Below, piece by piece: positions 48,750 to 56,583 of a stretch of DNA of 64,000 bases. This DNA comes from Marinospirillum minutulum DSM 6287. Its GTDB lineage: Bacteria; Pseudomonadota; Gammaproteobacteria; Pseudomonadales; Halomonadaceae. The stretch's first letter is position 1. Every line of letters starts with the position of its first letter. Made by a program: the position numbers and the translations under genes. The DNA is taken from assembly GCF_000422325.1 (NCBI RefSeq), contig NZ_AULO01000009.1:1-64000 (forward strand). Direction: 5' to 3'. A model generated the notes under the pieces. The model saw only the letters and a program-made list of their open reading frames with translations. It made no database searches and had not been told where the DNA came from.

Positions 48750-49709
48750 CTAAAAATCAAACCTGCTTTGTTTATAAGGTTTTTTTAGAGCTTCTAATGC
48801 ATCTAAGCTAGAGGCAGGCAAGCCATAGTATTTAAGGTCGCTTTCTAGCTCTGTAAATAGGTTAGTTATTTCATTTATCCATTGGGTTGTTGGCGATATT
48901 TCTTTCATAAGCCAAGCAAGAATACAAATAAAGTTAAAAACAGCGTTATTTTTTTGTAAGGGTAGTTTTTTGTCTTTTTTAGGTGGCATGGTTAGCTTAC
49001 GTGCAAACAAGCGACCATGATGAGCGCAAATATTTCGCACAATTACTAGGCTATGTAACCATGACTCTAAAGTAATGGGTGATAAATCTAGCTGTTTTGC
49101 AATGTTTTTTCTGTCTTTACTAATAGCTAGGTGTTCGTATATTTTTGACCAGCTACCTAATGAAAGAACTTCTGCTAACATCCAACTGGGTGGGTAGTCG
49201 GGCGTAGTGTAATGCTGATAATAATGCCTTATAAACAACTCACGACCTTTGTCTTGTTCACTATCTTTAGCTGCTTTTTTTCTTGTGATACGTGCTATTT
49301 CTTTTAATAGGTTTTCATGGCTAAAGTTTATGCTTGATTTGAATAAGGTCGGCTCAAGGTACCAGTGTGCAGATTGATACTTTTCACAAAGTGTTTGAAT
49401 AATTATGCTGCGTACTGCTACTTCTATGCGCTCTATGGCAGCTAAAACTAAAAGACGTAGCTTGCGGTCAACAATGTAGGCATTTAATAGCTGCTTGAAG
49501 TGGGTGTGTTGCCGGTATTTACCAAGGCGTTGACCCTCGTGATATTGTTCAAAAGCTAGCCCGTAACCAACAAGGCGATAGTAGCCAATATCACGTAGGT
49601 ATTTTTGTGTTCGAGCATCGTTTTCAATAACCAAACCTTTGTTAGCTAATTTTTGTATAAGCTCTGGGATAGTTAAAGGTTTTTTATCGAAAATACGTTT
49701 ATTAGACAT
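48750..49709 (-). CDS. Abi_2-family abortive infection protein (AbiD/AbiF-like HEPN RNase)
   Basis: This 319-aa helical protein opens with KKPLTIPELIQKLANKGL and contains LRDIGYYRLVGYGLAFEQ and DRKLRLLVLAAIERIEVAVRS, all typical of Abi_2. The HEPN RNase motif Rx4H is R224-NICA-H229 in VRNICAHHGRLF. Family members abort phage infection, and some are linked to RNA antitoxins. There is no Shine-Dalgarno: the ATG directly follows the T7 tract of the RNA hairpin at 49710-49753. It sits between the SNF2 gene and the mod gene, 75 bp before mod. Confidence 0.85.
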   Translation of the reverse strand: MSNKRIFDKKPLTIPELIQKLANKGLVIENDARTQKYLRDIGYYRLVGYGLAFEQYHEGQRLGKYRQHTHFKQLLNAYIVDRKLRLLVLAAIERIEVAVRSIIIQTLCEKYQSAHWYLEPTLFKSSINFSHENLLKEIARITRKKAAKDSEQDKGRELFIRHYYQHYTTPDYPPSWMLAEVLSLGSWSKIYEHLAISKDRKNIAKQLDLSPITLESWLHSLVIVRNICAHHGRLFARKLTMPPKKDKKLPLQKNNAVFNFICILAWLMKEISPTTQWINEITNLFTELESDLKYYGLPASSLDALEALKKPYKQSRFDF

Positions 49710-49753
49710 AAAAAAACCCGCACTGGTACGCTTGTGTCAGAGGCGTTGCGGGT
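49710..49753 (-). ncRNA. Compact structured RNA immediately upstream of the AbiF-like gene
   Basis: On the minus strand, ACCCGCA (49753-49747) pairs with TGCGGGT (49722-49716). Stacked inside is ACGC (49746-49743) pairing with GCGT (49731-49728), with an 11-base loop and a 5-base bulge ACCAG on the 3' side. T7 follows, so the RNA is self-terminating, and the toxin ATG comes next. A second dyad, TTGTTAA...TTAACAA (49755-49776), lies just upstream. This looks like a small RNA ending at its own terminator rather than a plain read-through terminator of SNF2. An abiF RNA motif is known next to AbiF genes, but I could not compare its covariance model. Confidence 0.6.
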
Positions 49754-49863
49754 GTTGTTAATAAGAACTTTAACAAAACCACGCCTAGGGCGCAAACAAA
49801 AAGAAGCTGCCGTTTGAATAAACTGATTGCGAGTAAGCTCTTAGTTACCACTTTCAAACCCTG

Positions 49864-52713
49864 TTAAATAATTTCAAATTGCACTTTAAAAAGCGGTTGG
49901 GTATGGCTTTGTTGGTGCATGCGTTTTTCTAGTGCGGTTATTAGTTGGTCGCGTCGTTCTTCTATAGCATCTTCTACATCAAAAATTCCATTGCGTTGCT
50001 TACGCTGTTGGTTTTCAAGCTTTTTTAGCGTTTCTTGGGCTGTTTTTTGTTCTTCTATGCTGGCTGCTAACCTTGCTTGGCGCTTGGCATCACGCAATTT
50101 AATTTTGGTATCTTCTAATGCTTGTTCGGCAGATAGCAGCTGGTCTTCTGCCCAAGCTTCTAGCTTTTCTTGTTCTCTTTTAAAATGCACCGTATTTTCT
50201 TCTAGTGCTTTGCTTAAAGCTACCTCAAGTTGCCTTTTTATTTGCTGGTTAAAAGCTTCAGGCAGGTTTGCAGAAGAGGGTTGAGTTGTAGTGGTTAAGT
50301 TAAATAAGCGCTCACAGGCTTCTTGGTCTAGCAGTTCATTGGCATCGGTTAGACCACTAAAAACTAGGTGCTCTTCTCGTTGAAAGCTTTCTAATTCAAG
50401 TAGGTTAAGTGCTAGCCAGCCGGTTTTGCTGGTTAAGTTTTCTAGCACTGATATTTTGCCTGCATAACCGGATAAATCAAAAGTAACTTTTGCCAAAGGG
50501 CAGGTTTGTGTGCGACCGCTGTTTAGTACGTATTCACCTAAGGGGTGGGTTAGGCGGTAGGTGTAGCTGTTTTTATCGGTTAGCTGGTTTTTTTGTATTA
50601 GCTGATATTCGCCTGTGGGTGCTGCTATGCCTAAGGTTGGCTGCAAATTAAAAGTTAGGTTTTGTTCATTAAATGCTGCGTGTTGCTTTAATACAAAGCG
50701 GGTTAGCTGCCAGAACATGCGCTGCATTTTGTCTAGGTGGGCAACGGCTTTTTCTTTTTGCAGTCTTAAGCGTTCGTGTACTTGTTCGTCAAAGTTTTCT
50801 AATAGTTTTTCTTCTGTGTCTTTAAGGCGCTTGCTAATACTTTCTTCTAATTCTTCTTGCAGGGTGTCAAAAGCGGTTTGTATTTCTTTGGGTGTGCGGC
50901 AGGTGTCGTATATAGAGGCCATGCGCTTTTCTAAATTAATGTTGGCTTCTAGGTGGCCTATAAGTTCATCAGACGCACCAAACAGGCCTTCAAATAGCTC
51001 AAGCTTTTCTGTTAAAAGCTCGATTACGCGCTGGTCTGCTGAGTTGCGTTGGTTTAAAAAGTTTATAACAACTACATCGTGCTTTTGACCATAGCGGTGG
51101 CAGCGGCCAATACGCTGTTCGATTCTTTGAGGATTCCACGGTAAATCGTAGTTTATTACTAGGCTGCAAAACTGTAGGTTTATCCCTTCTGCAGCCGCTT
51201 CGGTGGCAATAAGTATTTCAGCATCGGTTTTAAAATAATCAATAATGGCTGAACGTTTATCTATGGCAGGGCTGCCGGTAATTTTATCGCTGTTTTGGTT
51301 TTCTTTTATCCAGCGTTGGTAAATGCCGGTTATAGCTGCTGATGCGTTAGTTCCGCTAAAGCTAAGGGTTTTATTGGCGTAGCCATGTTGTTCTAGGTGT
51401 TGTTGTAAGTAGTCTTGAGTGCGCCTAGATTCAGTGAAAATAACTGCTTTACGGGCTGCTCCCATAGCAGACATACGTTCAAAGCCTATCTCTAGTGCTT
51501 TAACCAGTGCATGGGTTTTAACATCGCTTTTAATGCTTTGGGCTAGGGTTAGATAAGACTCTAGTTCAGCTATTTCACCTTGTAGCTGGGTTAAATCAAC
51601 AGGGTTTTCTTGTTCTTCTTCTGGGCTTTCTTCTAGTTCTAGTTCATCAAGCCATTCTTCATCGAGTTCTTCTTCGCTTATTAGCTGATTAAACCAACTG
51701 GTTTGTTGGCGGGTGTCTTCTTTTAGTTGATTTAAACGTTTAAGCAGTGTGCTAAGGGTTTGTATAACGGCTTCGGTAGATGACGCCAGTAGTTTGCGAA
51801 TAACTAAAGAAACTAAGTGCCTTTGTTGCCTAGGTACGCCATAAGTGCCGGAACGCTGTAAATAGGCTGAGAGTAAGTCATAAAGCCGTTGTTCTTCATC
51901 GCTTGGGCTAAAGGGAATGGTGATGGCTTTACGTTCTGTGTATTTAATGTATTCGAACACTTGGCGACGTAAGGTGCGCTGGCTAAATTCTTTAAGGCGG
52001 TGGCGTAAGCCGGTTATATCTGGCCCATTACGAATAAATTGTTTACGAAAGCTGGTTAAATCACCAAATAGTTGCTCGTCAATCAGTGTTGATAGCCCGT
52101 AGAGTTCTATTAATGAGTTTTGTAATGGCGTGGCGGTTAAGAGTAGTTTGCGTGAACCTACCAGTGCAGACTTAATTGCTTGCCCCAATACATTGCTTTC
52201 GCGGTGGGCATTACGCAATTTGTGGGCTTCATCTATAACGACTAAATCCCAAGGGGTTGTGCGTAATTTATCTGCCATACGAGCAGCATAATGGTAAGAA
52301 ACAATCAGTATTTTTTGCTGGTCGAAGGGGTTATAAATGCCTTCTTTACGCAAATCTTTATAAGTTCGTGCATCTAATACTTGGGTGGGTAAGTGAAACT
52401 TTTCGCTTAATTCATTAGCCCATTGTTTACGCAGGGCAGCAGGGCAAATAACAAGTAAGTGACGGCGGCGTTCTGCCCAATATTGGCAAAGTACTAGTGC
52501 TGCTTCAATGGTTTTACCTAGGCCTACTTCATCGGCTAGTAGCACACCTTTACTTAAGGGGTTTTGTAATGCAAAAAGAGCGGCATCTATTTGGTGGGGG
52601 TTAAGGTCTACGGCAGCATCAAAAAGTGAAGATGAAATACGGTCTACATCCCCTCCGCTTTTTTGTCTAGTTAATTCATAAGCAAAGTACTTTGCATGGT
52701 ATTCACTAATCAT
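49864..52713 (-). CDS. SNF2-type DEAD/DEAH helicase of a defence locus
   Basis: This 949-aa protein has Walker A ADEVGLGKTIEAAL near residue 58, DEAH box VVIDEAHKLRN near 163, LTATPLQNS as motif III, and motif VI QRIGRCHRYGQKHDV near 537. A charged insertion with a Glu-rich stretch (about 345-385) splits the two RecA lobes. The C-terminal third carries a coiled coil (about 830-910). It resembles RapA/SNF2 translocases found beside type III restriction genes. It follows the 181-aa gene after 45 bp and looks like the last gene of the unit starting at 56194. Confidence 0.85.
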   Translation of the reverse strand: MISEYHAKYFAYELTRQKSGGDVDRISSSLFDAAVDLNPHQIDAALFALQNPLSKGVLLADEVGLGKTIEAALVLCQYWAERRRHLLVICPAALRKQWANELSEKFHLPTQVLDARTYKDLRKEGIYNPFDQQKILIVSYHYAARMADKLRTTPWDLVVIDEAHKLRNAHRESNVLGQAIKSALVGSRKLLLTATPLQNSLIELYGLSTLIDEQLFGDLTSFRKQFIRNGPDITGLRHRLKEFSQRTLRRQVFEYIKYTERKAITIPFSPSDEEQRLYDLLSAYLQRSGTYGVPRQQRHLVSLVIRKLLASSTEAVIQTLSTLLKRLNQLKEDTRQQTSWFNQLISEEELDEEWLDELELEESPEEEQENPVDLTQLQGEIAELESYLTLAQSIKSDVKTHALVKALEIGFERMSAMGAARKAVIFTESRRTQDYLQQHLEQHGYANKTLSFSGTNASAAITGIYQRWIKENQNSDKITGSPAIDKRSAIIDYFKTDAEILIATEAAAEGINLQFCSLVINYDLPWNPQRIEQRIGRCHRYGQKHDVVVINFLNQRNSADQRVIELLTEKLELFEGLFGASDELIGHLEANINLEKRMASIYDTCRTPKEIQTAFDTLQEELEESISKRLKDTEEKLLENFDEQVHERLRLQKEKAVAHLDKMQRMFWQLTRFVLKQHAAFNEQNLTFNLQPTLGIAAPTGEYQLIQKNQLTDKNSYTYRLTHPLGEYVLNSGRTQTCPLAKVTFDLSGYAGKISVLENLTSKTGWLALNLLELESFQREEHLVFSGLTDANELLDQEACERLFNLTTTTQPSSANLPEAFNQQIKRQLEVALSKALEENTVHFKREQEKLEAWAEDQLLSAEQALEDTKIKLRDAKRQARLAASIEEQKTAQETLKKLENQQRKQRNGIFDVEDAIEERRDQLITALEKRMHQQSHTQPLFKVQFEII

Positions 52714-52758
52714 CCTGAACCAGCCATCCTTTATTTAGTAAGTTACTTAACACGTTTT

Positions 52759-53304
52759 TTACAGCAGTTCTTTTAGCCTAGTAACCAGCTTGCCTTCTTT
52801 ATACTGATAGGCGTTTTCTTGTTTCAGTAGATCAAAAAAGCGTTCGGCATTTATGTTATTAGGCTTATCTTTAAAGTAGTGGTCTATTTCACCTTTCATA
52901 AAAGCAACAAACTCAGGCAGCAAAGCTAAAACTTGATCAAGCTCTACTTCTTTTTCACGCTCTGGTGCCCAAATGATTTTAAATGGGTCTAAATGGTGCG
53001 CACTAAATAAGCGAGATCTACCAAACTTAGGGCAGTTAGTTTCTCTTCGCCAAGCTGGGTAGTTATCACGAAAATGGGTGTAAATGCATTGGTCCATTAA
53101 CACAACCATAAATAATGACAGTATAAATTTGGGGCGTTCATCAGCAGGTACATGGGCTAAATCAGCTTTAACATTATCCCAAGAATTACCACCAAAAAAT
53201 ACTGCTTGAGGATCCCTCATACGATTGCGAACAGTTTCATTTGGCTGGGTGAAGTTTATTTGACGCAGCGCTGTGGTGAAATGGTTATAAAAATAGTCTT
53301 TCAT
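52759..53304 (-). CDS. Hypothetical protein of the SNF2 unit (181 aa)
   Basis: No known family is recognised. It is soluble, with aromatic and charged residues throughout (YFYNHFTTALRQINF, PKFILSLFMVVLMDQ, FRDNYPAWRRE). A SAHHLDPFKIIW segment has paired His and could bind metal. It is 45 bp upstream of the SNF2 helicase and probably co-transcribed. The role is unknown. Confidence 0.6.
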   Translation of the reverse strand: MKDYFYNHFTTALRQINFTQPNETVRNRMRDPQAVFFGGNSWDNVKADLAHVPADERPKFILSLFMVVLMDQCIYTHFRDNYPAWRRETNCPKFGRSRLFSAHHLDPFKIIWAPEREKEVELDQVLALLPEFVAFMKGEIDHYFKDKPNNINAERFFDLLKQENAYQYKEGKLVTRLKELL

Positions 53305-53324
53305 TTTTCATCCTTGGTCTTTAG

Positions 53325-53545
53325 TTATTCTTCTTCGCCATTAATTAAAATACTGGTTAACCACCAAACGAACCCAAACAAGGTAACCCAAAGTGCTCTG
53401 GTTGTTAAGGATTTATCTTTACCAAAGATATTTTGAATAGCAGCTAGGGCTACTAGCGGTAAAACAAGTGCATAAATAACTTTAAAGGGTGCAACCAGTA
53501 GCCCTGAAAAAATGCCAAAATAGCTAGGCCAATAACAATTTCCAT
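53325..53545 (-). pseudogene. Small two-helix membrane protein gene, frame broken at a T6 run
   Basis: ATG 53545 has a perfect AAAGGAGG upstream. The first frame reads MEIVIGLAILAFF and then terminates within 31 codons. The -1 frame from the T6 run (53507-53512) continues as SGLLVAPFKVIYALVLPLVALA, then a second hydrophobic segment WVTLFGFVWWLTSILI and NGEEE before TAA 53325. With one more T the span is 222 nt, that is 73 aa with two membrane helices. It is broken, phase-variable, or affected by a homopolymer error. Spacing to both neighbours (19-20 bp) matches the operon. Confidence 0.6.
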
Positions 53546-53564
53546 TAATAACCTCCTTTTTTAA

Positions 53565-54308
53565 CTAAACGCTTTGTTGGTATTTATTAAATAGCTCTAC
53601 CAGCTTATTAATGGCTTGGCTTTCTCCTGCTGTATAAGTGGTTTTTAAAATCTCCATTACCTCCAGTGAAAACTCTGGCTCGTCTTCTTCACCTTCGTCT
53701 TCATCAGGCACTAGCAGCTTGCCTTGGGTGGCTGGAAACCTTTCATCAAACAGGCTTAGGTTTTGGATTATTAAGCTTAAAGCATGGGTGATAACTTCGA
53801 TTACCCAAGTGTCTTTAAGCAGGTTTTTTGTGTGCCAGTATTGAATCCAGTCATCTAGTTCGGGTGTGGCGGCGGGATCATCAAAGAGCGCACGAAAATC
53901 TTCAAGGCTAGAGCCTGCTATATCAATAGCTATTAACTTGTTACCTGTGCTTAAGCCTTCTAATATTTTGTGTTTGGTTTTTTCTAATAATGCCAGCATT
54001 TCACGGCGTTTTAGCTGGGTAGCGCAGGTATGAATAATTTGCCAATCTGTAAACCAAACCGTAAAACTTTCACGGGCGCTTAGTCCGTCTGTATTCCATG
54101 ACCATTTTTTTGGCATTTTAAAGCTGCGCATTTTTTTGTGTTTATTGCTTTTTTTGTGGCGCATAACTAGGTGTTGGCGTGTGTTCCATACCCAATTAAG
54201 TGAAGCTTTGGTTAGCATTAAATCCCTTAGCTCGGTGAGTGCTAACGGAAGACTTTCAACAGCTTTTTCTTCTAGGGCGCTGCGCATTGCTTGACGGTTG
54301 AATTTCAT
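53565..54308 (-). CDS. Hypothetical protein of the SNF2/ADP-ribosylglycohydrolase unit (247 aa)
   Basis: No family is recognised. The N-terminal 90 residues are basic and aromatic (LVMRHKKSNKHKKMRSFK), the middle is helical, and residues about 195-220 form a very acidic linker (DEDEGEEDEPEF). No signal peptide or membrane helix is seen. It lies 20 bp after the ADP-ribosylglycohydrolase and 19 bp before the small membrane gene. Confidence 0.6.
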   Translation of the reverse strand: MKFNRQAMRSALEEKAVESLPLALTELRDLMLTKASLNWVWNTRQHLVMRHKKSNKHKKMRSFKMPKKWSWNTDGLSARESFTVWFTDWQIIHTCATQLKRREMLALLEKTKHKILEGLSTGNKLIAIDIAGSSLEDFRALFDDPAATPELDDWIQYWHTKNLLKDTWVIEVITHALSLIIQNLSLFDERFPATQGKLLVPDEDEGEEDEPEFSLEVMEILKTTYTAGESQAINKLVELFNKYQQSV

Positions 54309-54328
54309 GGGTGTTTCTCCTTAAATTA

Positions 54329-55252
54329 TTAAGCTGCTTCTAGTTGTTGGTTAAGTGCTAAAAGTGCATCGGCTAGGTCGGTTATGTCTTTGCGCCAGGC
54401 AAGTTTTTTTAACCAGGCTTTGGGTAACTGTTCTTCACCGTAAGCAGCACCGGCTAATTGCCCGGCAATAGCTGCGACGGTATCGGCATCACCACCTAGG
54501 TTGGCGGCTAGCAGTAGGGTGGATTCTAAATCTTCGCCTTGCCAACAAGCCCAAAGGGCATTTTCTAGCGCTTCAATAACGTAAAAACCATCGCCTAGGT
54601 GTTCTCTTTTTAGGTGTAAGTATTCACCGTTGAGTATTCTTTGAATAGCAGTGCTTTTGGGTAAGCCTGGGTGTTCTGGGTTCATTAACACGCTGCGTAG
54701 GCTTTCGCCGCTGATTACTCTGTCTAGAATGTTGGCAAAAACTAAAGCTGCATCTATACAGTCGGGGCTGGCGTGGGTGGTGCGGGTGCTGTCGATTACC
54801 CAGCGCCATATCAGGGTTTGTTGGCCGTGGGCTGCCAAAACCGCTGGCGCTAAGCGCATTAGAGCACCATTGCCGCTCATGCTGGGGTTGGTGTCGCCTG
54901 CCCAAGGGTCGTCGCTTAGGTTGAATCTTGCTAAAGCGCGGTGAGTGGCGTTGCCTATATCGAAGCAGTCGCCAGTGCAGCTCATGTAGCCTTCGCTGTA
55001 CCAACGCCAGTAGCGTTGCATTTGGTCTTTGGCGCAAAAGCCTTGTTTTTCTACCAAGCTTCTAGCAAGGCATAGGGCTAGGCTGGTGTCGTCTGTCCAT
55101 TGGCCTGCTTCTAGGTTCCAGCAGCCGCCAGAGCTCATGCCGGTTAGGGGTTCAAAGCTGTCGCGTCTTCTAAATTCTACTGGTGCACCTAGCGCATCGC
55201 CGCAAGCTAAACCCAGCAGAGCACCGCGGTAAGCAGAAGTTAAGTTTTTCAT
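54329..55252 (-). CDS. ADP-ribosylglycohydrolase family protein, copy 1 (DraG-like)
   Basis: This 307-aa protein has the dinuclear-metal motifs of the family: GALLGLACGDALGAPVEF at the N-terminus, GQWTDDTSLALCLA near residue 52, GNGALMRLAPAVLA near 120, and GGDADTVAAIAGQLAGA near 258. Enzymes of this fold remove ADP-ribose from proteins, nucleic acids or small molecules. It lies 24 bp after the metallophosphoesterase. A second copy is at 61562. No ADP-ribosyltransferase gene was recognised in the window. Confidence 0.88.
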   Translation of the reverse strand: MKNLTSAYRGALLGLACGDALGAPVEFRRRDSFEPLTGMSSGGCWNLEAGQWTDDTSLALCLARSLVEKQGFCAKDQMQRYWRWYSEGYMSCTGDCFDIGNATHRALARFNLSDDPWAGDTNPSMSGNGALMRLAPAVLAAHGQQTLIWRWVIDSTRTTHASPDCIDAALVFANILDRVISGESLRSVLMNPEHPGLPKSTAIQRILNGEYLHLKREHLGDGFYVIEALENALWACWQGEDLESTLLLAANLGGDADTVAAIAGQLAGAAYGEEQLPKAWLKKLAWRKDITDLADALLALNQQLEAA

Positions 55253-55276
55253 TTTGCTTCTCCTAATTAAGTGGGT

Positions 55277-56194
55277 TTAGCGTTTAACAGCAACAAAGTG
55301 CTGGGGGTGAATTGCTTGGCCAACAGTGTGGCGATAAGCAACTAAAGTGCCGCCATAGGCAACGCCAAAGTCGGTGCAAACTTGAAACTCGCTGATGGGT
55401 TCTAATTTAGCCTTGGGCAGCAAGCCGTAATGACCAAAGAAAACCGGCGCATCAGAAGTGGGCGGTGCTAAATCCTTTTGTAGGGGAACTTCTGAAAATT
55501 CATAGTCTGCAACTGGGTCGTGCCACCAGCGCACACGTTGTCTGCGTGTAATAAAACCACTGCGGTCGGGCTTATCTAAAGGTGTGTGTTGGCAACCAGC
55601 CACGATTAAATCGATAGCGTAATAAACGGGGTTGCCTTTTCTTATGCAGGCATTGAGCGCAGCATCATTTAGGCTGGTAATTTTGGCCTTCTTGAGGCAC
55701 TCAATGGCTTTATCGTCCCAGCAAGCATGAACTACACGTAAATCTGGTTCATCTATCCATAGGGGCTGTTTCTTTAACCAAATTAGTGCTTCTGCTAGCG
55801 CTTCTTGCTGGCTAATTAATTCGTCTGCAAGGGTGTTATAGTCATAAAAATGATGGTCAAGTAAATAATCAAACAGGTCATAAGCAAAGTCTTCATCTTG
55901 CCAGTCCAGTAGTGAATCTTGCACTGTGCGTAATAAATTAAGCTCGTGGTTGCCTACCACGGCTTGGGCAGCACCAGCTTCTACCATGGCTTTAATTTGG
56001 AGTAATACCTGGCCTGCTTCTGGGCCTTTATCAATTAAGTCGCCTACAAAAATGGCTTGGCGTTCTGGGTGTTGCCATACGCCTTGTTCTTGCTGGTAAC
56101 CTAAGTTGGCTAGTAGCTGGTTAAGTAGCTGTAATTCACCGTGTACATCACCAATAATGTCGAAGTGCTTTGCTGTTTGATTTATGGCTGTCAT
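55277..56194 (-). CDS. PPP-type metallophosphoesterase
   Basis: The 305 aa from ATG 56194 carry the signature motifs IIGDVHGEL, FVGDLIDKGPEAG and VVGNHELNLL, a C-terminal CTDFGVAYGG segment and a conserved GHYG. This is the calcineurin-like/diadenosine-tetraphosphatase branch; the substrate could be a phosphoprotein or a dinucleotide. ATG 56194 is chosen over the 56254 start because AGGAG precedes it and because the -10 element of the site 3 promoter lies between them. It is the first gene of the unit running to SNF2. Confidence 0.85.
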   Translation of the reverse strand: MTAINQTAKHFDIIGDVHGELQLLNQLLANLGYQQEQGVWQHPERQAIFVGDLIDKGPEAGQVLLQIKAMVEAGAAQAVVGNHELNLLRTVQDSLLDWQDEDFAYDLFDYLLDHHFYDYNTLADELISQQEALAEALIWLKKQPLWIDEPDLRVVHACWDDKAIECLKKAKITSLNDAALNACIRKGNPVYYAIDLIVAGCQHTPLDKPDRSGFITRRQRVRWWHDPVADYEFSEVPLQKDLAPPTSDAPVFFGHYGLLPKAKLEPISEFQVCTDFGVAYGGTLVAYRHTVGQAIHPQHFVAVKR

Positions 56195-56217
56195 CCTGTT
56201 TCTCCTAAGTGAACTTA

Positions 56218-56250
56218 AGAATAACCCGCCGATGCGACAATCAGTGTCGC
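56218..56250 (-). promoter_or_regulatory. WYL/PafBC-like dyad promoter, site 3 (to the metallophosphoesterase-SNF2 unit)
   Basis: On the minus strand: GCGAC (56250-56246), five bases, TTGTCGC (56240-56234), ten bases, TATTCT (56223-56218). It lies 24 bp upstream of ATG 56194. The plus strand also has TATTAT exactly ten bases beyond the dyad (56261-56266), so the site may fire towards hipBA as well, although its proximal arm reads GTGTCGC rather than TTGTCGC. Confidence 0.68.
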
Positions 56251-56272
56251 TCATAATTTTTATTATTTATAA

Positions 56273-56290
56273 ATACTTAAATATGAGTAT
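56273..56290. promoter_or_regulatory. Candidate HipB operator
   Basis: ATACT-N8-AGTAT is a perfect inverted repeat with the same eight-base spacing as the E. coli HipB operator (TATCC-N8-GGATA). It lies about 35-60 bp upstream of hipB. Binding is inferred. Confidence 0.4.
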
Positions 56291-56322
56291 AATGCTTGAA
56301 TAAAGGCTAGATATACTTATAT

Positions 56323-56583
56323 TTGATACTTTTTAGGGTGAATGCTTTGGCGCTAGTACAGCTAGGAAACAACTTAAGGGCGGCTCGTAAAAAACACTTC
56401 CCTAGAGATGATTTAAACGCTTTTGCGTTACGCATAGGTGTAAGTCGAGCTACTTTACAGCGTATGGAGAAAGGGGATTTAAGTGTTTCTATGGGGAGAT
56501 ATTACCAAGCTGCACAGGTGCTAGGGTTAGAAGAGCCTTTTATGCAACTTCTGGAATTGCCAGTGAGCCTATTTGATGATTAA
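56323..56583 (+). CDS. HipB-like antitoxin (XRE-family HTH)
   Basis: A Cro/C1-type helix-turn-helix (FALRIGVSRATLQRMEKGD) fills the middle of the protein. It precedes a HipA-type kinase and overlaps it by 11 bp. The start is unclear: TTG 56323 has no ribosome-binding site, GTG 56338 is possible, and TTG 56347 has AGGGTG six bases upstream and fits best, giving 78 aa. HipB would neutralise HipA and repress the pair. Confidence 0.82.
   Translation: MILFRVNALALVQLGNNLRAARKKHFPRDDLNAFALRIGVSRATLQRMEKGDLSVSMGRYYQAAQVLGLEEPFMQLLELPVSLFDD

Noticed and set aside
41883-52713. Classification of the SNF2-Mod-Res cluster as DISARM or BREX
   Set aside because: No DrmA/DrmB or BrxC/PglZ equivalents are visible, and Mod-Res are clearly a type III pair.
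53507-53512. Programmed -1 frameshifting in the small membrane gene
   Set aside because: GCA TTT TTT CAG does not fit the X-XXY-YYZ pattern for tandem slippage, so a homopolymer indel is the simpler reading.
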